Shown piece by piece: positions 9,021 through 16,507 of a stretch of 52,761 bases of DNA (position 1 is its first letter; the number at the start of each line of letters is the position of its first letter). The notes under the pieces were generated by a model, which ran no database searches, was not told the DNA's origin, and was given only the letters and a program-made list of their open reading frames with translations. The position numbers and the translations under genes were made by a program. The DNA comes from Clostridium sp. MSJ-8 (lineage in GTDB: Bacteria; Bacillota; Clostridia; Clostridiales; Clostridiaceae), in assembly GCF_018918325.1 (NCBI RefSeq), contig NZ_JAHLQH010000054.1, positions 1 to 52,761 of the forward strand. The letters run 5' to 3'.

Positions 9021-9825
9021 TTGCATGCCATGAAATATCAGCAGCGTAAGAATAATTTTTTTGATATGTTTTCCATAAATTTTCCATAACAGAACTTATT
9101 TCTATTTCATCAAATATTTCTCTTATATCCCCAGAGTTTATCTGCTCCAATGTTCCACGTTTTCTTGCAGTTGCCACAAGTGCATTCCATAAAACTTGCT
9201 TTTTGAGTTGTTCTCCATGCAACTTTTGTAAAATATAAATATCATAAAAATCTCTCATTCGTGTATTTGTAACGTTTCGACTAATAACAGTTTCCAGTTT
9301 TTCAGCCAATACCGTTTCCAGATTATATGCCCATACCTCGATTGTGCGATTTTCAAGCATAAGATTAAAGTTGTACTTGATTTCTCTTGGTGTAATGATA
9401 TCTCCTGTAGAAATATCAATCTTTAATGGTGTGATTACTCCATCAAATTTTGTTTCCATGCTTACACGAACACCCGGATAATCTGCTTCTTCCATGATTT
9501 CTGATATCCGTTTGATCCGAAACGAGACACCATCGTTCAGGGGGATTGATATAATTTTGGATATAATCATCTCTACATCCTCCACACTGACATTAGTGCC
9601 TTTTATGGTAGCATCCAGATCCATAGTAGCTCTGGCATCCAGACCGACCATTGCCGCCACCAGCATCCCACCTTTTAATATAAACTGATTTTTATACTCT
9701 GATAAAGAAATTCGTTCTAAAAAACGTTCCATCATATAATTCCGCATCAAAATCTGTGCATCTGCGGATTTTTTCTTTGACAGATTACGAATCAAATCCT
9801 TTAATTGTCTTGCCGTTGTTATCAT
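8977..9825 (-). CDS. abiEii: AbiEii-type nucleotidyltransferase toxin
   Basis: 282 residues, the normal size. The DUF1814/AbiEii nucleotidyltransferase core is clear: KGGMLVA (51-57) is the GG motif, RATMDLDATI supplies the two catalytic Asp (69 and 71), and AEKLETVISR with MRDFYDIYIL form the later conserved motifs. AbiEii proteins are bacteriostatic toxins that modify RNA and give abortive phage infection. The ATG follows the antitoxin stop directly (TAGATG), so the pair is translationally coupled. All visible active-site residues are present, so the toxin is probably functional. Confidence 0.9.
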   Translation of the reverse strand: MITTARQLKDLIRNLSKKKSADAQILMRNYMMERFLERISLSEYKNQFILKGGMLVAAMVGLDARATMDLDATIKGTNVSVEDVEMIISKIISIPLNDGVSFRIKRISEIMEEADYPGVRVSMETKFDGVITPLKIDISTGDIITPREIKYNFNLMLENRTIEVWAYNLETVLAEKLETVISRNVTNTRMRDFYDIYILQKLHGEQLKKQVLWNALVATARKRGTLEQINSGDIREIFDEIEISSVMENLWKTYQKNYSYAADISWHAIMKSICTLYGSMLK

Positions 9826-10419
9826 CTAAAGTAACACCTCCAAATATGGTCTTAGTATCTTTTCAACATGAAACATAGCTGCGTATTTCATAAGCATTCG
9901 TAAGTTTTTATCCTTACGCTTCGCATATTGCTTTAATGCATCTTGGAATACCTGCATTTCAATATTTTTCCTGCTGCGAAGCAGATCGCAAATCGTTCTC
10001 TCCATATCATAAACCGGAACTGAATGTCCAAATGATGTCGGCATAGTTGTAATCCCTATTTCATGTAAATCCTTTTTTACTGTATACACTTGAAAACCGT
10101 CTTCCTGCAAACGGCTCGGATTATACCCGGTTCTTACTGTTATGGTGTATTTCAAAGGCTCTCTGTCCGTTAAATCATGAAAAAACAATGCAGTTTCGTG
10201 AGAAAATACAGCTTGACCACAACGCAAATGCAAAAGGTACATCACATCTGTCCACGTATCAGGTGATACATACACACCATGAGAAGCTTGCTCTAATCCT
10301 CGTTCCTTCACATAGGCATAAAACACAGACTTACTAATTCCATTATTTAAGACTTGAAATGTCTGAATTGTCCCTCCACATTCACGCAATAACAAATCTA
10401 ATTTTTCAAATTGAGTCAT
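9826..10419 (-). CDS. abiEi: AbiEi-type antitoxin/transcriptional repressor
   Basis: 197 residues. An N-terminal winged helix (about 1-55, including QVLNNGISKSVFYAYVKE) is followed by the AbiEi C-terminal domain with VFSHETALFFHDL and the AERT-like motif in DMERTICDLLRS. AbiEi neutralises AbiEii and represses its own promoter by binding inverted repeats. A perfect inverted repeat lies just upstream (10431-10466) and overlaps the ribosome site, as expected for autoregulation. It is the first gene of the two-gene unit. Confidence 0.9.
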   Translation of the reverse strand: MTQFEKLDLLLRECGGTIQTFQVLNNGISKSVFYAYVKERGLEQASHGVYVSPDTWTDVMYLLHLRCGQAVFSHETALFFHDLTDREPLKYTITVRTGYNPSRLQEDGFQVYTVKKDLHEIGITTMPTSFGHSVPVYDMERTICDLLRSRKNIEMQVFQDALKQYAKRKDKNLRMLMKYAAMFHVEKILRPYLEVLL

Positions 10420-10430
10420 ATAGAATCTCC

Positions 10431-10466
10431 TTTCATGCTAATATGATAATATATATTAGCATGAAA
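10431..10466. promoter_or_regulatory. Likely AbiEi operator
   Basis: Perfect 14-bp arms, TTTCATGCTAATAT and ATATTAGCATGAAA, are separated by 8 bp. The site is 12 bp upstream of the antitoxin start and its end overlaps the AAAGGAG ribosome site. AbiEi proteins are known to bind inverted repeats in their own promoter and repress cooperatively, so assignment to AbiEi is well supported by position and symmetry. Confidence 0.75.
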
Positions 10467-10501
10467 GTAAATATAAATAACGCCAATGAACAAATTAGAT
10501 T

Positions 10502-11128
10502 TTAAAAATATCCCCGTTTTTCCATCCAGTCTTTCACATAGCATCGAATTCCAATATAAATAACATGTGATAGTAATAGTAATACCATGAGATTTATCGG
10601 AATAGCGTTTTTAATCCATTCTCCAAAGTAAATTACAATAGCTGTACTCGTTATCGCCACTATGATACTGAGGATATCCCAGCAATATTTCCGGTAGATT
10701 TTTCCAACCTGATAGCCAATCCCAACTATCAGTAATCCGGTTATTATAAATAAAATTCCCATAACAATAGCTACGATCAGCCAGTACATAAGCCCGGAAA
10801 GGATACGGTTAGGTATTCCGCTGCTTAACTGTCCGAAAGAGTCTGCACCTAGCACAAACTCCCGAAGCAAACTTCCCATTCCTTTTCCTAACGCACCGAA
10901 AAAGCTGCTACAGTCGTTAAGGAAAACCGGAGAAAGAATAGCGGTAAACAGTGTTGTTGTTATACTGTACCATGCCAGTAGAAACAGGATACTTTCATAA
11001 CCAACCGTCATATTTTTATATTTCTTTTCTAACTGGCTTTTACGGTTATCGCATTTTTCTTTTGCTTTCTGGTAAGCAGTACGGTCACATTTTTCACATT
11101 TCTCATAAGGCACTTTTTTCTTTTCCAT
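10502..11128 (-). CDS. DUF6040-like membrane protein of conjugative elements
   Basis: 208 residues. A charged N-terminus with two Cys pairs (EKCEKCDR, then EKCDNRK) is followed by four hydrophobic segments (about 46-68, 110-135, 148-168 and 175-195) and a basic tail. I recognise it as similar to DUF6040 proteins found in Tn1549-type integrative elements of gut Firmicutes; the role is unknown. AGGAG lies upstream of the ATG. No conjugation genes (relaxase, VirB4/VirD4) remain in the window, so this may be a stray survivor. Confidence 0.6.
   Translation of the reverse strand: MEKKKVPYEKCEKCDRTAYQKAKEKCDNRKSQLEKKYKNMTVGYESILFLLAWYSITTTLFTAILSPVFLNDCSSFFGALGKGMGSLLREFVLGADSFGQLSSGIPNRILSGLMYWLIVAIVMGILFIITGLLIVGIGYQVGKIYRKYCWDILSIIVAITSTAIVIYFGEWIKNAIPINLMVLLLLSHVIYIGIRCYVKDWMEKRGYF
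10661..10690. repeat. In-gene copy of the 30-bp repeat
   Basis: Partner of 3371-3400 (29 of 30 identical, same orientation). Here it is an internal part of the DUF6040-like coding sequence, so this copy is presumably the original. Confidence 0.75.
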
Positions 11129-11151
11129 CTCAATTTTCTCCTTTTCCGTGC

Positions 11152-11277
11152 CAGCGCCACAACGCGCTCTGCACGCTGTGGCGCTGATTAGTGGTCGTCA
11201 AATGCAAACATGCAAGCATGTTGCATTTTCCACGTCGCCATAACAAAAAAAGGAACCGATTTCTCGATTCCTTTTTT
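11152..11277. other. Non-coding hairpin series upstream of the DUF6040-like gene
   Basis: Three stems in a row. CAGCGCCACA/TGTGGCGCTG (11152-11186) has perfect 10-bp GC-rich arms. AAATGCAAACATG/CATGTTGCATTT (11200-11228) has one bulge. The third is an A-tract/T-tract stem, AAAAAAGGAA with TTCCTTTTTT (11246-11277), which can terminate transcription from both sides. They lead straight into repeat copy 2, giving about 330 bp of nearly continuous secondary structure without an ORF. An origin-of-transfer region or structured leader of an integrative element is possible. Confidence 0.5.
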
Positions 11278-11278
11278 C

Positions 11279-11478
11279 AGCCCTTGCTGCTTTCTTTACA
11301 AATTCAATTTTTCTTTTCGTAGCAAAGCTACGATATCTGAGCGAAGCGTGACAGATAATAACCCAATACGATGTGTCACAACACATCTATGGGCCAAGGC
11401 TGTCGCCCTGGACGGACTAGGGTGCTTCGCACCTTTTTTCATTCAAAAATAATTATTGAATCATCCCTATAAACTGAA
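11279..11478 (+). repeat. Copy 2 of the ~195-bp structured direct repeat
   Basis: Counterpart of 1745-1942. It contains CGTAGC-AAA-GCTACG, ATCTG/CAGAT, GATGTGT-CACA-ACACATC, a decayed version of the GGCCAAGGC stem, and the GGTGC-TTC-GCACC hairpin followed by T residues. In copy 1 the GGCCAAGGC stem is perfect while here it is broken, and the GATGTGT stem shows the reverse, so each copy has lost different parts. The SnoaL-like gene ends only 3 bp away. Confidence 0.75.
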
Positions 11479-11480
11479 AA

Positions 11481-11849
11481 TTATTTAACAGATGTTCCTA
11501 TGTGCTTGTCCAATCTCCACTGCGGTGCACTTCCATCATCGGCATAATATTCGTCCATTGCTATGATTTTATCATCTTTTGTTTGAATAAAGGATGTTAC
11601 ATGGAAAGAAATACTTTTATCCCTGGGATAGATTTGCGTAACGGTGATAATTAACTCATTTACTATTTCTGTCCGTTCGATAATTCCATCCCATTCTCCA
11701 GGGTACTCACAGTTCGCAATAATATATTCATCCACAGTAAAATGTTCGTTGGTACAATGCCAATTTACATAGGCATCCTTGTGGAAATATTTTCTAATTT
11801 CTTCCTCATCCTGAGCAAGAACAGCTTTCCCAAATTGCTTTATATTCAT
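11481..11849 (-). CDS. SnoaL-like (NTF2 fold) protein
   Basis: 122 residues. The pattern of an early helix with NIKQFGKAVLAQDEEEIRKY, a central NWHCTNEHFTVDEYI and the ending DEYYADDGSAPQWR is typical of small SnoaL-like polyketide-cyclase-related proteins in Firmicutes. These have an NTF2 cone fold; the ligand or reaction is unknown. AGGAG precedes the ATG. It is a monocistronic accessory gene on the mobile side of the window. Confidence 0.7.
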   Translation of the reverse strand: MNIKQFGKAVLAQDEEEIRKYFHKDAYVNWHCTNEHFTVDEYIIANCEYPGEWDGIIERTEIVNELIITVTQIYPRDKSISFHVTSFIQTKDDKIIAMDEYYADDGSAPQWRLDKHIGTSVK

Positions 11850-11900
11850 TCTTTTCTCCTCACAATTACCAGTTTTCTTAATTCTGCAAATTGAAAGTTA

Positions 11901-12403
11901 TCATACCGCCTTTATTATTTTTTCTACATCTTTTTTTCTTGATAGCCATATAATTTTATCATCATATCTATCTAAAATACTTCTTATTTCTTTCAGATTT
12001 TTATTCTGAAAAGTTTCAGTCCATTTCAAAAGGTTATAGACCGATTTCAAAGTTTCTCTTTTTCCTTTTTGTATTCCCAATTTTCTTTTTATAGAGCGCA
12101 TAATAATTCTACTTTTATATAAATAACCAGGCATATCTAAAACATATATTTTATCAGCTTCATCAAAACTTTGCTGTACCCAGGCATAATATACCCCTCA
12201 ATTATCCACTCATCATTATTATATAATATTTCTTGTAATAACGCTTTTCGTTCATCAAGCGTTCTCTTTTTGCCATATTCTTTGGCGTTATTATCCCATT
12301 GAATATCATCTAAGTCGAAATGGGAAATATTATACTTTTTTGAAAGTGCATTTGCTAAATAGGTTTTTCCAGAACCACTGCAACCAATAATATGTATTTT
12401 CAT
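11901..12403 (-). pseudogene. P-loop kinase-like gene broken by a single-base frameshift
   Basis: The first part (from 12403) reads MKIHIIGCSGSGKTYLANAL, a Walker A motif at the extreme N-terminus as in adenylate kinase-like/FlaR-type proteins, followed by FDLDDIQWD. After IIEG the frame shifts: the next frame continues naturally as VYYAWVQQSFDEADKIYVLD and then MPGYLYKSRIIMRSIKRK to the stop at 11901. Adding one C (plus strand) to the CCCC run at 12194-12197 (GGGG on the coding strand) restores a 167-residue protein, the family's normal length. The gene is AT-rich, unlike the neighbouring ABC genes. It could be a true lesion, a slippage site or a sequencing error. Confidence 0.75.
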
Positions 12404-12473
12404 AAGACAGCATCCTCCTTAAAATACCGATTTGTTAATTTGTTTTATTATAGCACATGTAACCCCCTTCACA

Positions 12474-12509
12474 ATAAAAAAAGAGCAACCGAATTTTCTC
12501 GATCACTCT
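12474..12509 (-). terminator. Intrinsic terminator, minus strand
   Basis: On the minus strand AGAGTGATCGA pairs with TCGGTTGCTCT (several G-U pairs) around a 6-nt loop and is followed by a T run. It would stop transcripts coming from rlmI before they enter the accessory genes. Its core resembles the terminator at 11246-11277. Confidence 0.6.
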
Positions 12510-12674
12510 CTGTTCATTACTTCCATGATAATAATATCATAGCTTCCTTTTCAAAAAAAGTCTCAATACCGTAGCTAAACCGTAGTCATTCCGTATATAT
12601 TTGTAACTTTTTGTAAGTCATTTTTCTTTCCACAATAATATTATCATCTCTTATTTCAAAAAGAAAGATACGTG

Positions 12675-12718
12675 TGGTTAGTTCTTTGTTAGTCCATGGT
12701 TAGTCTTTTGTTAATTTC
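12675..12718. repeat. Two imperfect 22-bp tandem units
   Basis: Units start TGGTTAGTTCTTTGTTAG and TGGTTAGTCTTTTGTTAA, at 12675 and 12697, head to tail. They lie beside the arm-site-like repeats and may belong to the same recombination or regulatory region. Confidence 0.5.
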
Positions 12719-12758
12719 CCGTTATCATTCAAATAGAACATACCGTTTTCCCCATAAG

Positions 12759-12817
12759 CTTACCACTCGTTACATTTCAGGTGCTTACCACTCAGACTTA
12801 CCACTTTTCTTACCACT
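12759..12817. repeat. Four CTTACCACT repeats, probable integrase arm sites
   Basis: Exact CTTACCACT (AGTGGTAAG on the other strand) occurs at 12759, 12784, 12797 and 12809. Clusters of such short direct repeats near the end of an integrated element are where the N-terminal domain of Tn916-like tyrosine integrases binds. The position about 110 bp from the chromosomal rlmI gene fits the end of an integrative element; no integrase gene is in the window. Confidence 0.5.
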
Positions 12818-12925
12818 TTGAATCACGGTTTTGTGATATTTTGCGATACTTTACGAGGTTTTCACTGTAAACGTCGAATGCCTTCAATTCCTTATAAATC
12901 AAGCATTTCAGCTACTTTCCAGTCA

Positions 12926-14110
12926 TTACTTTTCATCGACAACCTGGAAGACAAAGAATTTTAAATAATAACTCTCATCTGAATTCCATAGAATTGGGTG
13001 GTCTGCTGATTGAGTTCTGAATTCAACTTGGCGTAATATTCTACGTGCATCGTGAGCTGCTTCATTAATAGTTGCTTTTAATAAATCTTCACTCATGTAA
13101 TGAGAGCAAGAACATGTTATGAAGTATCCACCGCTCTTTACCATCTTTAATCCTCTTAGATTTATTTCTTTATACCCACGTTTAGCACCATTTATAGTGT
13201 TTCTTGATTTAGTAAAAGCAGGAGGATCTAATATAACAACATCAAATTCTCTACCTTCTCTAGACCAAGCTGGAAGTACATCAAAGGCATTATGACATTC
13301 AAATTTTACTATATCTTGAAGGTTGTTAAGTTCAGCGTTTTTTGTAGCACATTCTATTGCATGTTCAGAAACATCTATACCTAATACTGATTTTGCTCCT
13401 GATATACCAGCATTTAATGCAAAAGAGCCAGTATGTGTGAAACAATCTAATACATCTTTATCTTTACAGATTCTGTGGATAGCTTTTCTATTTTCTTTTT
13501 GATCTAAGAAGAAACCTGTCTTTTGACCATTTTCAATGTCTACTATATATTTAACTCCATTTTCAGTTATCTGAATATTGGTATCAAAAGGTTCAGTTAA
13601 GAAACCTTTCTTTTGTTCTAAACCTTCTATTTCACGAGTTTTAAGATCACTTCTTTCATATACACCTTTTGCATTGAAGTCTTTAACAAGTATATCAACT
13701 ATAAGATCTCTATATTTATCCATTCCTAATGTTGAAATCTGAATTACATAATAATCTTCGAATTTATCAATTGTTAATCCTGGAAGAAGATCAGCTTCAC
13801 CAAATATGAATCTGCAAGAAGATGTATCAATGACAGTTTTTCTGTATTCCCAAGCCATATCAAATCTTTTCTTGAAGAATGCTCTATCTATTTCTTCATC
13901 TATGTCTCTTGTCATGATTCTTATAGTTATTTTACTTTGATCATTAATATAACCTTTGCCTATAAAATAATGTTTGTGATTATATACTTCAACTATATCA
14001 CCATTTTGATATTCTCCTTCATATTCATTTATTTCATCAGTATATATCCAAGGGCGACCATTTTCAGCTTTTTTATTTTTTCCTTTATGTAAATAAAATT
14101 TACTAATCAT
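12926..14110 (-). CDS. rlmI: 23S rRNA m5C methyltransferase, RlmI family
   Basis: 394 residues. The N-terminal PUA domain (about 1-75, with GRPWIYTDEI) is followed by the linking domain and a Rossmann methyltransferase fold. The SAM motif is in DCFTHTGSFALNAG, an acidic SAM-binding residue in LGIDVSEHA, and the catalytic motif in DVVILDPPAF. The C-terminal Cys of ITCSCSH is conserved in the family. The protein methylates cytosine in 23S rRNA. Start: GAAAGAGG lies 8 nt before the ATG at 14110; an in-frame TTG at 14128 would swallow the ribosome site. It is the first clostridial chromosomal gene next to the accessory region. Confidence 0.85.
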   Translation of the reverse strand: MISKFYLHKGKNKKAENGRPWIYTDEINEYEGEYQNGDIVEVYNHKHYFIGKGYINDQSKITIRIMTRDIDEEIDRAFFKKRFDMAWEYRKTVIDTSSCRFIFGEADLLPGLTIDKFEDYYVIQISTLGMDKYRDLIVDILVKDFNAKGVYERSDLKTREIEGLEQKKGFLTEPFDTNIQITENGVKYIVDIENGQKTGFFLDQKENRKAIHRICKDKDVLDCFTHTGSFALNAGISGAKSVLGIDVSEHAIECATKNAELNNLQDIVKFECHNAFDVLPAWSREGREFDVVILDPPAFTKSRNTINGAKRGYKEINLRGLKMVKSGGYFITCSCSHYMSEDLLKATINEAAHDARRILRQVEFRTQSADHPILWNSDESYYLKFFVFQVVDEK

Positions 14111-14250
14111 TTTTTTAACCTCTTTCAAAAATTATTGTAATAAATAGTTGCTTCTACACAATAATACAAGTAGAAGCATTATATCAGATAAAATTATATC
14201 AATAAAAGCAAAATAAATATATAAAAAGATAGAAAAAGAAAGAAATGCTA

Positions 14251-14278
14251 TTGAAAATATCTTAAAACTTGGTAGAAT
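14251..14278 (+). promoter_or_regulatory. Promoter of the aspartate kinase gene
   Basis: TTGAAA (14251-14256), 16 bp, then TAGAAT (14273-14278), 37 bp upstream of the start codon. The leader is too short for a lysine riboswitch. Confidence 0.5.
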
Positions 14279-14315
14279 AAACCTTGGATATAAATTTAAA
14301 ATGGGGGCGCATAAA

Positions 14316-15626
14316 ATGAATTTAAAGGTAACTAAATTTGGTGGAAGTTCATTAGCTGATGCAAATCAGTTTAAGAAGGTAAAAAATATAATTATGGCTG
14401 ATGAAGCAAGAAAATTCGTAGTACCTTCAGCACCAGGTAAAAGAGATAAGAAAGATGTAAAAATTACTGATTTATTATACTTATGTCAAGCACATGTTGA
14501 AACAGGAATTTCATTAGATGATGTATTTAAACATGTTGTAGATAGATATGTTGGTATAGTTAATGATTTAGGACTAACATTTGATATTCAAAAACACCTT
14601 GATATTGTTAAGAAGGATTTAGAAAATGGGGCATCTAAAGACTACGCAGCAAGTAGAGGAGAATATTTAAATGGTTTAATATTAGCTAATTATTTAGGAT
14701 ATGAATTTGTTGATGCTAAAGAAGTTATGATATTTAATGAAGATGGTTCATTAGATAGAGCAGAAACAGATAAAGCAATAAGAAATAGATTAAAGAATGT
14801 AGAGAGAGCTGTAATTCCAGGTTTCTATGGAGCAAATAAAGAAGGCGAAATAGTTACATTCTCAAGAGGTGGATCAGATGTTACTGGTGCATTAGTTGCA
14901 GCAGGAGTAGATGCAGATTTATATGAAAACTGGACAGATGTTTCAGGTTTCTTAATGGCAGATCCAAGAATAGTAGATTCTCCAAAGGCAATAGAAAAAA
15001 TAACATATAGAGAATTAAGAGAATTAGCATATATGGGAGCTTCTGTTCTTCATGAAGATGCAGTATTCCCAGTAAGACAAGCTGGTATTCCTATAAATAT
15101 TAAGAATACTAATAAACCAGAAGATGCAGGAACATTAATTGTAAAAGAATCTGAAAAAGAAGATATCAAGACTATTACTGGTGTTGCTGGTAAGAAAGAT
15201 TTTACTGTTATTTCTGTAGAAAAAGCAATGATGAATTCAGAACTTGGATTCTGTAGAAAACTTCTTGGAATATTAGAGATGAATGGAATCTGTTTCGAAA
15301 ATATGCCTTGTGGAATAGATACAGTATGTGTTGTTGTATCTGATTCAGATTTAAAGGGTAAGAGAGACAAAGTTATAGAAGAAATAAAGAGAACTTGTGA
15401 TCCAGATAATATAGAAATACACCCTAACATGTCATTAATTGCTGTAGTTGGTAAAGGAATGGCAAGTAATAAAGGTGTTGCAGCTAGAGTATGTGGAGCA
15501 CTAGCAGATGCAGGTGTTAATATAAGAATGATTGATCAAGGTTCTTCAGAAATAAATATATTAATAGGAACTGAAAATGATGATTTTGAAGCAGCTATAA
15601 AGGCTGTATATAATGAATTCAATTAG
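14316..15626 (+). CDS. lysC: Aspartate kinase
   Basis: 436 residues. KFGGSS (7-12) opens the amino-acid kinase domain; FSRGGSDVTGALVAAG holds the ATP/aspartate-binding residues. Two ACT domains occupy roughly residues 290-436 and should bind lysine or threonine for feedback control. It catalyses the first step of lysine, threonine and methionine synthesis. The length and the start sequence resemble the monofunctional YclM/AKIII type, without the internal beta-subunit start of LysC-alpha/beta enzymes. Start: GGGGGCG stands 6 nt before ATG 14316; the ATG at 14301 overlaps this ribosome site. It is monocistronic and followed by a strong hairpin. Confidence 0.9.
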   Translation: MNLKVTKFGGSSLADANQFKKVKNIIMADEARKFVVPSAPGKRDKKDVKITDLLYLCQAHVETGISLDDVFKHVVDRYVGIVNDLGLTFDIQKHLDIVKKDLENGASKDYAASRGEYLNGLILANYLGYEFVDAKEVMIFNEDGSLDRAETDKAIRNRLKNVERAVIPGFYGANKEGEIVTFSRGGSDVTGALVAAGVDADLYENWTDVSGFLMADPRIVDSPKAIEKITYRELRELAYMGASVLHEDAVFPVRQAGIPINIKNTNKPEDAGTLIVKESEKEDIKTITGVAGKKDFTVISVEKAMMNSELGFCRKLLGILEMNGICFENMPCGIDTVCVVVSDSDLKGKRDKVIEEIKRTCDPDNIEIHPNMSLIAVVGKGMASNKGVAARVCGALADAGVNIRMIDQGSSEINILIGTENDDFEAAIKAVYNEFN

Positions 15627-15686
15627 TATCAATATTACATGGTCTAAGTAAATAATATAATATCATTATGTATTTTTAAGATAATA

Positions 15687-15764
15687 AAAAAATAAAGATT
15701 CCTAAATGCTATAAACTAACTAAAGTTCGGACAATATAGCATTTATAGAGGGTCTTTATTTTTT
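15687..15764. terminator. Bidirectional terminator between lysC and the BFD-like gene
   Basis: A long stem pairs AAAAAATAAAGA and CTAAATGCTATA on the left with TATAGCATTTA and TCTTTATTTTTT on the right. A and T tracts on both sides allow it to serve the two convergent genes. Confidence 0.75.
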
Positions 15765-15810
15765 TCTTATAAAAAATATTAAATTATATTATGAATAGGG
15801 AAATTATTGA

Positions 15811-16026
15811 TTATTTTAATCTTTGTTCTTGTAATAATTCTTTTATCTTTGGAATACATCGGTTTCCTTTACAACTACCAGTTCCAGCCTTGGTTATAGC
15901 AATTACTTCTTCTACAGTTAATGCTCCGTTATTTATGGCATCTTTAATTGTTTTTCTAGAAATTGATTTACATACACAAACTTTAGTTAATTTATCGAGT
16001 ATTTCTTCATTTGATATATTGTTCAT
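15811..16026 (-). CDS. BFD-like [2Fe-2S]-binding protein
   Basis: 71 residues. C17-V-C19 and C52-KGNR-C57 match the CxC...Cx4C pattern of bacterioferritin-associated ferredoxin-type [2Fe-2S] domains. The flanking helix ISRKTIKDAINNG and TVEEVIAITKAGTGSC are typical. Free-standing BFD domains in anaerobes may exchange electrons with ferritins or other redox enzymes; the partner is unknown. An AGGAG-type ribosome site precedes the ATG. It is convergent with lysC and divergent from ileS. Confidence 0.8.
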   Translation of the reverse strand: MNNISNEEILDKLTKVCVCKSISRKTIKDAINNGALTVEEVIAITKAGTGSCKGNRCIPKIKELLQEQRLK

Positions 16027-16095
16027 AATAATTACTCCTTTGCTAAAACTATATATGGAGTATATATAATAAACAGATTTGTAGCAAATAAATAT

Positions 16096-16125
16096 TTGAC
16101 AAATGAAGAAAATTTATTATATAAT
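16096..16125 (+). promoter_or_regulatory. Promoter of the ileS T-box transcript
   Basis: TTGACA (16096-16101), 18 bp, TATAAT (16120-16125). Both hexamers match the vegetative consensus exactly. Transcription would begin just ahead of the T-box leader. Confidence 0.75.
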
Positions 16126-16137
16126 GATGAAATAAAA

Positions 16138-16412
16138 GAGGAAATAACTGTGATTAGGAAAAGTAGTTAAGACGTGTTATTTCAGAGAGTAGTCGTTTAG
16201 GTGTGAGACTATATAATATCTTAATGAAGATCCCCTATGAGTTGGATGCTGAACAACTATTATTGTTATAGTTCACTAGGTTTTCCCGTTAGCCTGCGTT
16301 ATAGGATTAGAGTATTATGATGTACTTGAATAGAATACTACACGATTATGTGTAACTAGCAATAGGTGGTATAGCGAATGTAACTTCGTCCTTTTGGATG
16401 AAGTTTTTTTTA
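16138..16412 (+). promoter_or_regulatory. Isoleucine T-box leader
   Basis: A 270-nt leader with stem I features (AGAGAG, the AGGTGTGAG apical part) and a specifier candidate ATC at 16230-16232 in the context TGAAG-ATC-CCC. The conserved T-box core AGGTGGTATAGCG (from 16364) is followed by the terminator stem AACTTCGTCC/GGATGAAGTT (16382-16405) and an T run. Uncharged tRNA-Ile should stabilise the antiterminator and switch on ileS. The metG leader at 28838 has the same TGAA-N-codon context, which supports the reading of the specifier. Confidence 0.88.
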
Positions 16413-16507
16413 TTCTATAAGAAAAATATATTAATTATTTATATCAGCAAATAATATTTTTGATTAAAGTAATAAAGGCTAAGAATGAAAGTGAAAGGAG
16501 TATTAAA

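Larger units (their letters stand above)
12404..12925. other. Junction region between accessory DNA and chromosome
   Basis: About 520 bp with no ORF. Apart from the terminator and repeats listed separately it contains an AT-rich stretch and, from about 12830 on, sequence running up to the rlmI stop codon. The exact junction with the chromosome should lie between the last arm-like repeat (12817) and rlmI (12926), but no attachment core can be named because the other end of the element is outside the window. Confidence 0.4.

Noticed and set aside
14111..14315. Possible lysine riboswitch upstream of lysC
   Set aside because: The leader after the promoter is only about 35 nt, far too short, and no conserved L-box sequence is present.
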